A stretch of DNA of 64,000 nucleotides from Ulvibacter algarum (lineage in GTDB: Bacteria; Bacteroidota; Bacteroidia; Flavobacteriales; Flavobacteriaceae): assembly GCA_947488905.1 (NCBI GenBank), contig CANLBJ010000007.1:1-64000 (forward strand), in the 5' to 3' direction. How positions within the stretch are numbered: position 1 is the first letter of the stretch; each line of letters starts with the position of its first letter. A model generated the notes under the pieces. It saw nothing but the letters and a program-made list of their open reading frames with translations. It was not told where the DNA came from and searched no databases. Below are positions 43,456 to 53,210 of this stretch, piece by piece. The translations under genes and the position numbers were made by a program.

Positions 43456-45165
43456 TTAATTCAAGCTATCCAAAATCCTTTGTGCAGCTGCTTTTAATGA
43501 GTCACGCAGTTTTCTATTAGCTATAGAATCACTTTTTATTAGCTTAATTGTTTCTTTAACATCACTATTATTTACCTCTTCTAGGTCTATATCCTTTTTA
43601 AGATTAGGGTACAGTTGCTCATTAGTTAAGCCTTCACTTGTCTGCCAAGTTTCTCCCATTTGCTCTAAAATTTGAGACTCCCACTGTGATGGGTGTTTTG
43701 CATCTACCCAGATAACATCTTTATATTCTGTGTCAACTAAAGCAAGATCTGGTGTTGCTGCACCGTCAAATTTTTTACTGTCTTCTCGCTTTGCAGCGAC
43801 CGTACTGATAACAAAAAGCCTTTTTCTGCCACCTATTTTCTTTACGAAGGGTCTAAACTCAACAGGTTTATTAACAGACCAGTCATATTCTTTTCTAGAT
43901 TCAATAACTTTTAACGGCATTGCACTCACACCAGAAAGACCTTCTTTTTTAGCACCGTGATTGTAATAGTAAAGTTTATCTGTACCGTCTGCTGGTATTA
44001 AAACACTAAATGTTAAACTCGTGCGCTCTTCGCCTATAGGTTCTAAACCAAACCAATGATATAAACCACTAAAAGCATCAATGTTCATCCCTTTAAAATC
44101 AAAATCTGTTACAAAAGGTTGCTGGTTTTGATCATCTTTTAAATCTGGAATCTTGACCGCTGTTTCCATATTCCAAGGTAATGGGTCTGTAAAACCACCT
44201 AGAAATTGTAATGATTTTGCTTCAAGTCTAGATACTTTTTCTGCAAGCGTATTCTGTCTTGTTAAAAATGGGTGGTCTTGTGTTTCTTCTGGCGAAACGT
44301 AGGTTCCTTTTCCTATGGTAATTCTTTCTAGATAATCACTTGTGTCGTGCTCGCCTGGCTCAATAATCATTACACCACCGTAAGAAGGATAGGGAAAGAA
44401 AAACCCTTTCCACTTTATCAAACTCACTACTTGTACCCATTTACCGGTATCGTCTTTCATATAAAAAACCTCACTTGGTTCTAGAGTAAACAATTGGAAG
44501 AAGTTAAAGCGCTGCACTACGGCATTGTAAGTGTTTCTGCTAAAGGCTAGAGATTCTCCAATGGCAAAGGTTACAGGTATTCTATTAGCGTCTGCAAAAC
44601 GCGGAAAAGGAGAGGTGCTTGCTACGGCAAATATCTCTTTAGTATTATCGTTCATTCGTTGCCATGAGTATTCTTTTGCAGGCTGTACGGCCATAGTCCA
44701 CTGGTTTGTACTATCTACGCGCACTAGTTGTGGCGGCGATACTTCTTGCGTTTCGCCTATAGACTCATAGGCCATGGTCACAATGTTATTATATGGCTGT
44801 ATGCGTTCGTTTCTGGTTAACGGTAGCTCTTCTAACTCAGTAAGATTTAAGTTGTTAAACACGTTGTAGGTCTGCATGTAATTATACATTCCATTTTGCC
44901 AACCTAAAAACCATCCTGTCCCAAAAAATAAGACAATACCAAGCATTATTAAAAGTCGTCTTCCCGTGTTTGCGGTTGCTCTAAATTTCTTTAAAACAAA
45001 CCACAGAAACAACACACTCAAAAGTATGAAGAATGCAAATTTCCGAAGAAATAACAACGCAGGTTGGTAATCATCTCTCAAGAAAAATAATAGCAATAAC
45101 AGAATAATACCACCAATAATGACGATTCTTTTTTGTTTACCTCCCTTTTGCCAGTATGATTTCAT
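43456..45165 (-). CDS. Large membrane-anchored protein of unknown function
   Basis: The 569-residue protein has three N-terminal helices (about residues 13-27, 38-58, 71-88), then a long soluble part (about 95-569). It includes repeated strand-rich blocks (FEVFYMKDDTGKWVQVVSLIKW-like region, GVMIIEPGEHDTSDYL) and a charged C-terminal helix (DSIANRKLRDSLKAAAQRIL). I do not recognise the family. It is the last gene of the minus-strand run that includes an AAA+ ATPase and a coiled-coil protein. Confidence 0.7.
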   Translation of the reverse strand: MKSYWQKGGKQKRIVIIGGIILLLLLFFLRDDYQPALLFLRKFAFFILLSVLFLWFVLKKFRATANTGRRLLIMLGIVLFFGTGWFLGWQNGMYNYMQTYNVFNNLNLTELEELPLTRNERIQPYNNIVTMAYESIGETQEVSPPQLVRVDSTNQWTMAVQPAKEYSWQRMNDNTKEIFAVASTSPFPRFADANRIPVTFAIGESLAFSRNTYNAVVQRFNFFQLFTLEPSEVFYMKDDTGKWVQVVSLIKWKGFFFPYPSYGGVMIIEPGEHDTSDYLERITIGKGTYVSPEETQDHPFLTRQNTLAEKVSRLEAKSLQFLGGFTDPLPWNMETAVKIPDLKDDQNQQPFVTDFDFKGMNIDAFSGLYHWFGLEPIGEERTSLTFSVLIPADGTDKLYYYNHGAKKEGLSGVSAMPLKVIESRKEYDWSVNKPVEFRPFVKKIGGRKRLFVISTVAAKREDSKKFDGAATPDLALVDTEYKDVIWVDAKHPSQWESQILEQMGETWQTSEGLTNEQLYPNLKKDIDLEEVNNSDVKETIKLIKSDSIANRKLRDSLKAAAQRILDSLN

Positions 45166-45170
45166 ATTTT

Positions 45171-45190
45171 ATGCCCGCGCAGGCGGGTAT
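45171..45190. repeat. GC-rich palindrome GCCCGC-GCAG-GCGGG
   Basis: ATGCCCGCGCAGGCGGGTAT stands out from its AT-rich surroundings. CCCGC/GCGGG can form a tight hairpin just before the 43456-45165 gene start. Similar palindromes are dispersed in flavobacterial genomes. Confidence 0.6.
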
Positions 45191-45294
45191 CTTTTAGTTA
45201 GTTAATCCCATCTAGCTCACTGAATAAATTTTAGCGCTACGCCGAAGGGTAATTCTTGTATCGTTTTTCGAGTTCAAAAATCTACAATCGTAAA

Positions 45295-45828
45295 TTACTT
45301 TATCATCCCTTTATCCTTAAAGCGATCTCTCGCACTTTTCTTCTTTGGTGCTTCGGAAATTTTCTTGCTTGAAGTTGGTGCCTTTTTTTCAATTTCGGTT
45401 TCGTTTTCGAACCGATCTTTAACGTCATCAACAAATTCTTCTACATTGTCTTTCCCTTTTTCAAATGCTTGTTGAAGTGCTTCTTTTTTAGTTCTTTCTG
45501 AAGCAAAAACAACTAGCGACGCTATATAGGTCCCAATCACAGTACCTACAATTCCCGAAACAAAATACTGCACGTAAAACGCATTTATAGGGGTTGCAAA
45601 ACTTACAATAGCACCAACAAAAACAAATAGCAAAGTAATATAAACCAATCTCAAAAGAAAAGGTTGTAAGTGAAAGAACCCTTTACGGTTGTCTGCTTTC
45701 ATCTGTAACTCTTCATTATGAGTAAGGTGGTTAATCCAGCGATAGACGCGGTTACTTTTAGACTCTGTCCAGTATATAATGATACCAAAAAGGATAGCAA
45801 GTACAAATACGATAATTTCTAGTGTCAT
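45295..45828 (-). CDS. Small membrane protein with charged C-terminal tail
   Basis: The 177-residue protein has helices at about residues 3-21, 57-77 and 83-107, then a long cytoplasmic tail rich in Lys and Glu (about 108-177: ERTKKEALQQAFEKGKDNVEEF to SARDRFKDKG). The tail should be a charged helix or coiled coil. No family is recognised. It lies in the run with the AAA+ ATPase gene. Confidence 0.65.
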   Translation of the reverse strand: MTLEIIVFVLAILFGIIIYWTESKSNRVYRWINHLTHNEELQMKADNRKGFFHLQPFLLRLVYITLLFVFVGAIVSFATPINAFYVQYFVSGIVGTVIGTYIASLVVFASERTKKEALQQAFEKGKDNVEEFVDDVKDRFENETEIEKKAPTSSKKISEAPKKKSARDRFKDKGMIK

Positions 45829-45931
45829 TTTTTTAGAGTTAAAAGTTATAAATAGTGAGCTCTTTCTGTTTGTTTATGAGTTGTTTAAGTTTCATATTTG
45901 TTACAGTTAAGCTTTGTACTTCGTTTAATTT

Positions 45932-47173
45932 TTAGTGAGTAATTGCCTTTGATATTGATGCAATGACCCAATCTTGATAACCAGTTTTCCAATTATTATA
46001 CGCTTCATAAAATTGCTCTTTGTCATACCAGTATAAATGTAAGGGGTCTACGGGTGCAATTTTAGTAAGTAGTTTCCAGATAAGTTCTTGGTGTTCTATT
46101 TCTAAAGATGAATGTGGTCTGTGTAGTGATTTTATATATCGTTTGTCTACAATATCATTCATTTTTGTTTGATTACTTAAAGCTATTTTTTCAAGATATA
46201 ATTCTACACCCATCAAGCTTTTTCTGGTTTCTAAATCTAACTCATTGAGATATTTTTTAAATAAAAAGGGATTGCCAAAAATCTCATCCATAGGATGTTC
46301 TTGGTTTACTATTGCCTCACTAAATAAATGAGTTTTAATACGCTGATAGTTATCAGATTTAACAGCGCTTTTTAAATCAAGTTCTGCTATATCGTGCGAT
46401 TCAAGAATATTCATTAACTCATCATGATCTTTATGAAACAACATGACGTCGTGGTTGGTATCTTTAATTGCTTTTTTAAAAACCTCAATATCTTCAAAAA
46501 TCATAATGGGCGTAATAAAATCTCGCAATAAAAAAACACCGCCAAAAGCCCGTGTGTAAAAAGAATTTACTTTTAAAGAGACATTTTCTAAATCTAATTT
46601 CCGAAACCTTAAATCTCCAAACTCCTTAGCAGATTTTAATAGTTTATGATGTAAATCTCTATCAATAAAATTGTTCTCCTTTTCAAAGGACGCAATGAGT
46701 GCTCGTTGTTCTTTTTGATGTTGTGCGAGCTTGTTTAAAACCTCAAAACTCACAGTTATGTTCTTATATTTCAGTAAGTCAAATGGTTCATAAAAGGCAT
46801 CTACGTGCTGGTCTAGATGTATTACCAGAGCTGCGTCTTTAGTGATATCTCTTATTTGCTTGTCATAGGCCGTAAATATGGCGTGCATTAAATCACGATC
46901 AAAACTATGCGAAGGCATAAATACAGGTTTGCTCTTTTGTGATGGTGAGATGATAATCGCATTTGGGTTTGCATCCCCAATATTAAGGTAATAGTTTTCT
47001 CCTTTTTCTTCTGCAATCTCGGGGCTCCAGCCTAAACCGTCAACAGAAAATTGAGCGAGTGCTGTGGGCTTTACGCCTAACATTGCCAGGCAATCGTTAT
47101 ATCGTTTTGCCAATGATCCCGATAGCGGTACAAGACCGTTCCCAAATAATTTTGCTGTTTTTAGTTTATTCAT
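45932..47173 (-). CDS. Hypothetical cytoplasmic protein in the AAA+ run
   Basis: The 413-residue protein has no signal or membrane segment. Its N-terminus (LKTAKLFGNGLVPLSGSLAK), a middle part (FDRDLMHAIFTAYDKQIRDITKDAALVIHLDQHVDAF) and helical later part match nothing I know. Its stop-to-start distance from neighbours (about 100-150 nt) is larger than elsewhere in the run, so it could be a separate transcript. Confidence 0.6.
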   Translation of the reverse strand: MNKLKTAKLFGNGLVPLSGSLAKRYNDCLAMLGVKPTALAQFSVDGLGWSPEIAEEKGENYYLNIGDANPNAIIISPSQKSKPVFMPSHSFDRDLMHAIFTAYDKQIRDITKDAALVIHLDQHVDAFYEPFDLLKYKNITVSFEVLNKLAQHQKEQRALIASFEKENNFIDRDLHHKLLKSAKEFGDLRFRKLDLENVSLKVNSFYTRAFGGVFLLRDFITPIMIFEDIEVFKKAIKDTNHDVMLFHKDHDELMNILESHDIAELDLKSAVKSDNYQRIKTHLFSEAIVNQEHPMDEIFGNPFLFKKYLNELDLETRKSLMGVELYLEKIALSNQTKMNDIVDKRYIKSLHRPHSSLEIEHQELIWKLLTKIAPVDPLHLYWYDKEQFYEAYNNWKTGYQDWVIASISKAITH

Positions 47174-47321
47174 ATTTCGGCTCCGCTCAATATGATTGCT
47201 CGGAAATTTAAATACTGTTTGTTCAATATTATATTAGTTTCTCCGCTAGCCATTGGCTAACGTTGGTGAGATTTTTCAATTCTCTATACTCTTTCTTCTT
47301 TCAACTAAGCGGTCTTTCTTT

Positions 47322-49277
47322 CTATTCATCAAAAGTCTTTCTTGCTGCTTGCTGTACTTGCATATCGTGAATGCGTCCTTCTACTTTACGTTTAAAGTCT
47401 GTATCTGCTATAGTCGCTACATTATCAAGGTAACGAACTACTTCTTGTCTTCTTATATCACTAAAGTTAAGTCCTTTCATGTTTGCTTTCATTAACTCTT
47501 GCAGCATCCCAAACTTGGTATCATAATCTTTCTTAAAATAACGAGTAGGGTCTGTAAACCAGTCTTCTGGTAAATCAAAATCTGTCAGTCTTAAGCTGAT
47601 GGCACTTTGTATGTTTCTTATATCTCTAGAAGAGAAAAATGGAAACTGTGCTTGTATGTTTTTATATAATTCTGCATAAAATATATGCTCGTTTGTATTA
47701 TATGTAGCTTCTGTTTTATGGTAAATCTCTAATACTTTTTGTTCTGTTGGCTTTTCAGAAACATTTAATATTTCTCCTAGATTCTTTGCTAAGCCTTGCT
47801 CAGAAAGAAATTTATAATCTTTCGGGTTTTGCATTTTTACAAAATCTGGCATTGTTTTTTCAAACTTGCGCCACCAGATGTAATCTTGATCTATAAAATC
47901 TGGAATCGTTCTAGCTCCATCTATTTTAAAACGACCTTGCACACGATTGATTACTGCTTTGTCTAGCATTTCGGGCAAATTAGTAAATAGCCCGATGCTG
48001 CTATTTCCGTAGTTAATTGCGTAGGCACCTTCTGTGTAGCGCAAAAACACACCAATTACTTCTTTAACTCCAGCAGATACGCCCTGTGCGGTACGCTCCT
48101 GCAAGTTGTTTTCTGCATCATCAATGGGCGCAAAAATAAGGCGAGTAGGGTCGCTTAAAGGTTTCATCCATTGTACCATTTTCTCTGCAGATCCTCCCTG
48201 AAAAGTAGAGATCAATGTATCTGGCATAGGGTGAAATAAAAACGGAATTTCTAGCTCTTCACTGTGTTTTTTAAGCTTGGTAGCAATAGCGGCAATCAGC
48301 ATACTTTTTCCAGTACCTGGAATACCGTAGCCCATAAATACAGGCATAAAACCACCTAGTTCTTGAAAAGGGTTTTTCTTTGCTGTAAAGTCATAGCTCA
48401 ACATTCTTTCGGTTAAACGGCGTGCAAAGTGTTTTGCATCACGGTTACCTACTATTTGTTCAAACTCTATTTTATTAAATTCTACACTTGTTGCACCACC
48501 TTCTTGAGCATATTCCCAACCAGAAACAGCATAGTTGCTTTTTTCTAGTTTATAAGTTCTATCTGTAATAGTGTCTGTGTTGTCTAGCGAACCTACACGC
48601 ATTAATATTTCGGCAATAATAGCCTCAAAATATACTACTGTAAAGCTAATCACATCCTCATCATTAGTAATAATCTCTGGGTGTCCCATATACTTATCAT
48701 AATAATATAATAAGCAAGAAATACCTTTAAGAGGTGACATTAACGATAGTTCTGGGATGCCAGCAAACTTGTTTTTCATTACAGACAAATCATCAGATGC
48801 TGCTGGTTTTAGATCAAAAAGCACACGTGTTGCAATACCAAAAAGCATATAAGCGGTTGCTGTTTGTTGCTTAGAGTCGTACTCGCGACGTTGCTCATTA
48901 TCTAATGATGATTTACGCTCGTTTAACCCAGAAAGACCAGAACTATCATAGTAAGAATCTTTTAACCAGATACCCATAGTAAGCCCTTCTTGCAAGGCAA
49001 GTAAACTCTGGTTTAATCTTAATGGAATAGCAACAGAGTCTGGTAATAACCTCTTTTTAAGACCTAAGATAGTTTTAGAAACAGACGTAACATCTACACC
49101 ACCAGAGCCATTTGCTTTAGACAAATAGAGTAGGATAGAGGTGTCTTTCTGGTTCTTGTCACGACGTTGTGCTTTGCTACCTTGTTCCCATTGCACTCCC
49201 TTTAAATAAGAAGATGCCTCGTCACGTAGTGCCTCGAGTTCGTTGTTTTTAATAGGAAATGTGCTGTTGTGTTCCAT
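47322..49277 (-). CDS. AAA+ ATPase of an uncharacterised operon
   Basis: The 651-residue cytoplasmic protein has a 280-residue N-terminal domain of unknown type, then an AAA+ module: Walker A GIPGTGKSMLIA (about residues 318-329), Walker B RLIFAPIDDAENN (about 379-391) with DD in place of the usual DE, sensor 1 IGLFTNLPEML (about 428-438) and a likely Arg finger in VINRVQGRFKI (about 442-452). A helical lid and about 150 extra residues follow. It probably remodels a protein partner; the adjacent 353-residue and 449-residue coiled-coil proteins are candidates. Confidence 0.82.
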   Translation of the reverse strand: MEHNSTFPIKNNELEALRDEASSYLKGVQWEQGSKAQRRDKNQKDTSILLYLSKANGSGGVDVTSVSKTILGLKKRLLPDSVAIPLRLNQSLLALQEGLTMGIWLKDSYYDSSGLSGLNERKSSLDNEQRREYDSKQQTATAYMLFGIATRVLFDLKPAASDDLSVMKNKFAGIPELSLMSPLKGISCLLYYYDKYMGHPEIITNDEDVISFTVVYFEAIIAEILMRVGSLDNTDTITDRTYKLEKSNYAVSGWEYAQEGGATSVEFNKIEFEQIVGNRDAKHFARRLTERMLSYDFTAKKNPFQELGGFMPVFMGYGIPGTGKSMLIAAIATKLKKHSEELEIPFLFHPMPDTLISTFQGGSAEKMVQWMKPLSDPTRLIFAPIDDAENNLQERTAQGVSAGVKEVIGVFLRYTEGAYAINYGNSSIGLFTNLPEMLDKAVINRVQGRFKIDGARTIPDFIDQDYIWWRKFEKTMPDFVKMQNPKDYKFLSEQGLAKNLGEILNVSEKPTEQKVLEIYHKTEATYNTNEHIFYAELYKNIQAQFPFFSSRDIRNIQSAISLRLTDFDLPEDWFTDPTRYFKKDYDTKFGMLQELMKANMKGLNFSDIRRQEVVRYLDNVATIADTDFKRKVEGRIHDMQVQQAARKTFDE

Positions 49278-49322
49278 AAAATATAGTGGTTGGTCTTTAG
49301 TATAAAGACGGTAGTAATAATG

Positions 49323-50384
49323 TTAATTAAGTGACGCTATTTCTATAGGCGCTTGTGTGAGTGTGTTTAAATACTCTGGTATTTCATCATAAAGTACTTG
49401 TATCACTCTGTGTGATGTAAAAACATACTTTGCAGGTTTTTTTGATTCCCAGACTTGTAAAAATTGTTTGTTAAAAAAGTTCCCTTCTTTAAAGGTATCT
49501 GTACTATTTATCTCGTCTACTTGTAATGATATGGCGTACGCCGAAATATCTAATGTTTTATCAATAATGCCTTTTAAAATCACGTGGGTTACTTCAAGTT
49601 CATCTTTAGCAAATACATTGTGTAGAGATCCTAAATCTATTTTCCGAAGTTTTTTAGGCAATACTTTAGGTAGTTTTTTATCAATGGCATAAGCCATCAT
49701 ATCTAGTGACATGTTTCTGTCTGCAACGCTCTCTATAACTTGGTAAATTTCTTGAGTATATTCTTGAATGGTTGTTTTATATAAATCAAAATACATAAAA
49801 CACATAAACGGGCGGTTGTGCACCACATCATAAAAAGACCAACTCACAACATACTGTGCGTCACTATTGGGGTTAATCACCTTTTTATTGCTAACTATTT
49901 TACCTTGTATAAATTTTTTAAAGATATATTTCTGCTCTACAGAACTGTAATATATAATAGATGCAGCTTGATGCAGTTTTGCATCGCTTATAGGTTGCTT
50001 ATCTTTTAATAAGGTGTCAAGAAACTCGTTCTTTATTTTATCAACAGAAGGCAGGCGTTCTATATACTCGTGTTTAAGCTCAAGATCATTATAAAGATAT
50101 CTAAACTCAAGAAAGTTAGGGTATCCACTTTCTGTGAGATCAATCTTCATTTTCTCTTCATCATCAAACAAATATTTTATTCTAAAAGCCTCAAGAGAAT
50201 AGGTGAGTAGCTCAGTATATTGCTCAATAAAGGTTAATTCCATCTCGCTACAAATCTGCTTCTTGCTCAGGCTTTCCATTAAAGAAGCAAAGGCGTGCTT
50301 TACAATCTTAAAATAAACTTTATACTGTTCTTTGGTTTCAAGAACGGCACTATCAAGAGGTGTTTGAATTAGGTTAATTGACAT
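49323..50384 (-). CDS. Hypothetical protein next to the AAA+ ATPase
   Basis: The 353-residue cytoplasmic protein is mostly helical with many aromatic residues (FRYLYNDLELKHEYIERLPSVD; YVVSWSFYDVVHNRPFMCFMYFDLYK). No membrane helix or known motif is seen. It ends 45 nt before the AAA+ gene start, so the two are probably co-transcribed and may work together. Function unknown. Confidence 0.65.
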   Translation of the reverse strand: MSINLIQTPLDSAVLETKEQYKVYFKIVKHAFASLMESLSKKQICSEMELTFIEQYTELLTYSLEAFRIKYLFDDEEKMKIDLTESGYPNFLEFRYLYNDLELKHEYIERLPSVDKIKNEFLDTLLKDKQPISDAKLHQAASIIYYSSVEQKYIFKKFIQGKIVSNKKVINPNSDAQYVVSWSFYDVVHNRPFMCFMYFDLYKTTIQEYTQEIYQVIESVADRNMSLDMMAYAIDKKLPKVLPKKLRKIDLGSLHNVFAKDELEVTHVILKGIIDKTLDISAYAISLQVDEINSTDTFKEGNFFNKQFLQVWESKKPAKYVFTSHRVIQVLYDEIPEYLNTLTQAPIEIASLN

Positions 50385-50434
50385 AAAAATTTTGAAGCTA
50401 TTTTTTTAATACTGAATTCAATAGTTAAAAAATA

Positions 50435-51814
50435 TTAATCATCTTTCACTAATTTTTGAATCCCGTAGTTACCATTTGCGTCTTTTACTTTTACAAGATA
50501 TACCGCAGATGCCAAAGCAGAAATACCTACTTTATCAATTGCTTTTGTATCCTTAACTTCTAGTACTAGTTGCAATAACTGGTTGTAAATTTGAACACTT
50601 ACAATAGATGTATTTGCTCTTATATGAAACTGGCTCTGTGCCGGGTTAGGAAAAATACTGTAATCAAAAACAGTGTTTTGATCTACGCCTAGTGGGCTTC
50701 TGTTTTCATACCATACAATACCATCACTTTCTTTTGAGGCAGAAACAACATCTATATCACCATCGCTATCAATGTCAACAGCAAATACAGACTGTGCGTT
50801 CATTGCTGTGTCAGATATAATTAATTGAGGTCCAAAAGTACCTTTACCATCAACGTTCTGGTACCAAGCAATTTTATTGTCTTCATAAGACGCAGACAAT
50901 ACATCATTGTCACCATCACCATCCATATCAATTGCATAGACAGATTTTGCTCTATCTGCTTGGTGTGTGATAATTCTTTCTGAACCAAATTTTCCTTTTC
51001 CATCTAGGTTTTGAAACCAGATAATCTCATTGCTACATAAAGAGGTAGTAAGCACATCTAGGTTATTATCACCGTCAATATCTACCGCAAAGATTTTTGT
51101 AGCACCGTGTACGGTATTGCTCACTACTTTTTCTTCACTAAAAGTTCCTTTACCGTCTAAGTTTTCAAACCAAATAATCTTACTGTTACTAGCAGATGTA
51201 GAGAGAATATCATCATCCCCATCATTATCTAAATCTGCGGTATGCACAGAATAGGGAGCATAGACTTCTTCAGAGATGGTCTTTTGTTCACTAAAAGTTC
51301 CTTTACCGTCTAGGTTTTCATACCAAGCCACTTTATGATCTTTAAGTGAGCCAGACACCACATCCATATCACCATCGCCATCTATGTCATTAGCATACAC
51401 AGAATACGCTCTTTTTGCTTCGGTAGTGATTATTTGTTGCTCGCCAAAGTTTCCGTTACCGTCATTTTTGTACCAAGCAATTTTATCATCCAGACCAGAA
51501 GCAGACAACACGTCTATAGTGCCATTATTATCTATGTCTGCTGCATATAATGAGTAAGGTGTCTCTGCTTGTTCTGTAATAATACGTCTTGTAGCAAAGG
51601 CACCTTTCCCATCTAGATTCTCATACCAAGAGAGTATATTTTGACTCCCAGAAGATGTTATGATATCCATGTCGCCATCACCATCCATATCTGCTGCATA
51701 CACCATATTTGCGTTTTTAGAATCTTGCGAAACACTATGTGGTGCAAAATCTATCTGTGCAAAAGCGCTCGCTGCACAAAGCATTGTTACGGGTAGTAAT
51801 AGTCTCTTTTTCAT
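50435..51814 (-). CDS. FG-GAP/VCBS-repeat T9SS-secreted protein
   Basis: ATG 51814 gives a clean signal peptide (MKKRLLLPVTMLCAASAFAQ), so I shorten the open frame to 460 residues. The body has seven repeats of about 48 residues, each with a Ca-binding loop of the form D(I/M/L)DGDGDMDV(V/L)SAS and a KIAWYENLDGKGTF strand: an integrin-alpha-like propeller. The C-terminus is a T9SS sorting domain (SIFPNPAQSQFHI ... GIQKLVK). It is a secreted surface protein placed between genes for cytoplasmic proteins. Confidence 0.87.
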   Translation of the reverse strand: MKKRLLLPVTMLCAASAFAQIDFAPHSVSQDSKNANMVYAADMDGDGDMDIITSSGSQNILSWYENLDGKGAFATRRIITEQAETPYSLYAADIDNNGTIDVLSASGLDDKIAWYKNDGNGNFGEQQIITTEAKRAYSVYANDIDGDGDMDVVSGSLKDHKVAWYENLDGKGTFSEQKTISEEVYAPYSVHTADLDNDGDDDILSTSASNSKIIWFENLDGKGTFSEEKVVSNTVHGATKIFAVDIDGDNNLDVLTTSLCSNEIIWFQNLDGKGKFGSERIITHQADRAKSVYAIDMDGDGDNDVLSASYEDNKIAWYQNVDGKGTFGPQLIISDTAMNAQSVFAVDIDSDGDIDVVSASKESDGIVWYENRSPLGVDQNTVFDYSIFPNPAQSQFHIRANTSIVSVQIYNQLLQLVLEVKDTKAIDKVGISALASAVYLVKVKDANGNYGIQKLVKDD

Positions 51815-51860
51815 AATCAATCTTATCAATATGTTAATAGTAAATAATCTGCAGTATCTT

Positions 51861-53210
51861 TTATCCTAAAAGATCATCCTCTGCCGCTGGCTTAGCAGGA
51901 GTAGGAGTAGCATCTCCATCATTAGATGGTGCCGCGTTTCCTTCTGTTGCGTAGTACTCTTCAAAGATTTCTTTCATATCAATACCATAACGGTCTGCAA
52001 AGTTTTTCTGAATCTCGCCATCCTTCTTACGTATCTCGTGTAAGCTCTCTGCATAACTACCATAAACTCCCTGCATTACTTTTTCATGCACTGGTATGTT
52101 GTCCATCATATCTTGTCTAGCCTTAGCACTTGCTGTATGCATTGCTGCTAGCGTTTGCCCTATGTGCTCATCTGTCTTAACCCCTAAGTGTTCTAAGATT
52201 GCTGCAAATTCTTGATCTGTACGTGCCTTTAATGCTACAATATAACCGTCGTAGTATTTTAAACGCTCATCTGTATCACTCTTTAACTTAGCTCTATGCG
52301 TCTGCAAGTTGCTACGTAAAGAAGTCAATACTTTAATTGTTAAGTTATGCTTGTGCACAAAACTATCCTTACTTGCTGCAAGGGTCGTATACGCATTTTT
52401 CAATCCTTCAAGCTCTTCTACTTTTTGCTCAATGACTGTTATTTTTCCAATAGCTTCAGAATAAGCAGACGTTTGTTTGTCGCTTATTTCTTCTAGAGCT
52501 TGGCGTGCTTGCTTTAATAAAGCATACTGCTCTTCTAGTTTGTCTTCTGTTTCTTTCTTTTTCTCTAAAGCTTTAGTGTGGTTCTTGCTCGCTTCTACAA
52601 TAGCAACTTGCAGTTTATCTTCTACTTCTTTAATCTCAACCTCACGGTTTTTTAATCTAGAAACAGCCGCTTGAGATTTAAAAGAAAGCTCATTAAGTAA
52701 TGTTTGCACATCTGCACTTTCTATACGCTCTTGAAACATCGCTTTTGCTTTCATATCTGCACCATCGCGCACTACTTGAGCAGCTTTTAATTCTTCTTCG
52801 CGTTTCTTTATTTTTGCTTTACGTCCCCATAAGTTATTCCACCAGCTGTCTTTTACTTCTTCTGCAGCTTCCAGTTCGTACTTTGCTTTTTCTAGTGCTT
52901 TTTGTGCACCATCAATTACTTTTTGCTCGTTTGCATTTAGCGTAGAGAACTTTTCAAAAATGATACCTACTTCGTCTTGATAGTCTGTAAGATCTTTAAT
53001 CGCGTCTAGTAAGGTGCTTCTATCTTTTTCTGCCATCCCCACAACATCATCTAGTGTTGCGTTTAGTATTTTCTGACGCACTTCTGGATCATCTTCTTGA
53101 GCCAGTTTAGATTTCATCTGGTCAACGGCCTTGCCCCAGTTTACATCTACTTGTTCCGTTTTTTGTTTTGCATTTGAGTCAGTTTCTAATAAGTCAAAAT
53201 CATCAGACAT
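51861..53210 (-). CDS. Long coiled-coil protein, first gene of the AAA+ run
   Basis: The 449-residue cytoplasmic protein is almost wholly helical and charged, with heptad-like stretches at about residues 85-160, 185-275 and 290-370, and an acidic N-terminus (MSDDFDLLE) and C-terminus (PAAEDDLLG) that resemble each other. WWNNLWGRKAKIKKREEE (about 121-138) is a conspicuous Trp-rich break. No catalytic motif. It could be a filament-like or scaffold partner of the AAA+ ATPase. No close family is recognised. Confidence 0.7.
   Translation of the reverse strand: MSDDFDLLETDSNAKQKTEQVDVNWGKAVDQMKSKLAQEDDPEVRQKILNATLDDVVGMAEKDRSTLLDAIKDLTDYQDEVGIIFEKFSTLNANEQKVIDGAQKALEKAKYELEAAEEVKDSWWNNLWGRKAKIKKREEELKAAQVVRDGADMKAKAMFQERIESADVQTLLNELSFKSQAAVSRLKNREVEIKEVEDKLQVAIVEASKNHTKALEKKKETEDKLEEQYALLKQARQALEEISDKQTSAYSEAIGKITVIEQKVEELEGLKNAYTTLAASKDSFVHKHNLTIKVLTSLRSNLQTHRAKLKSDTDERLKYYDGYIVALKARTDQEFAAILEHLGVKTDEHIGQTLAAMHTASAKARQDMMDNIPVHEKVMQGVYGSYAESLHEIRKKDGEIQKNFADRYGIDMKEIFEEYYATEGNAAPSNDGDATPTPAKPAAEDDLLG

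Noticed and set aside
51861-53210. TelA-type toxic-anion resistance protein
   Set aside because: The coiled-coil make-up is similar in a general way, but no TelA-specific motif could be pointed out.
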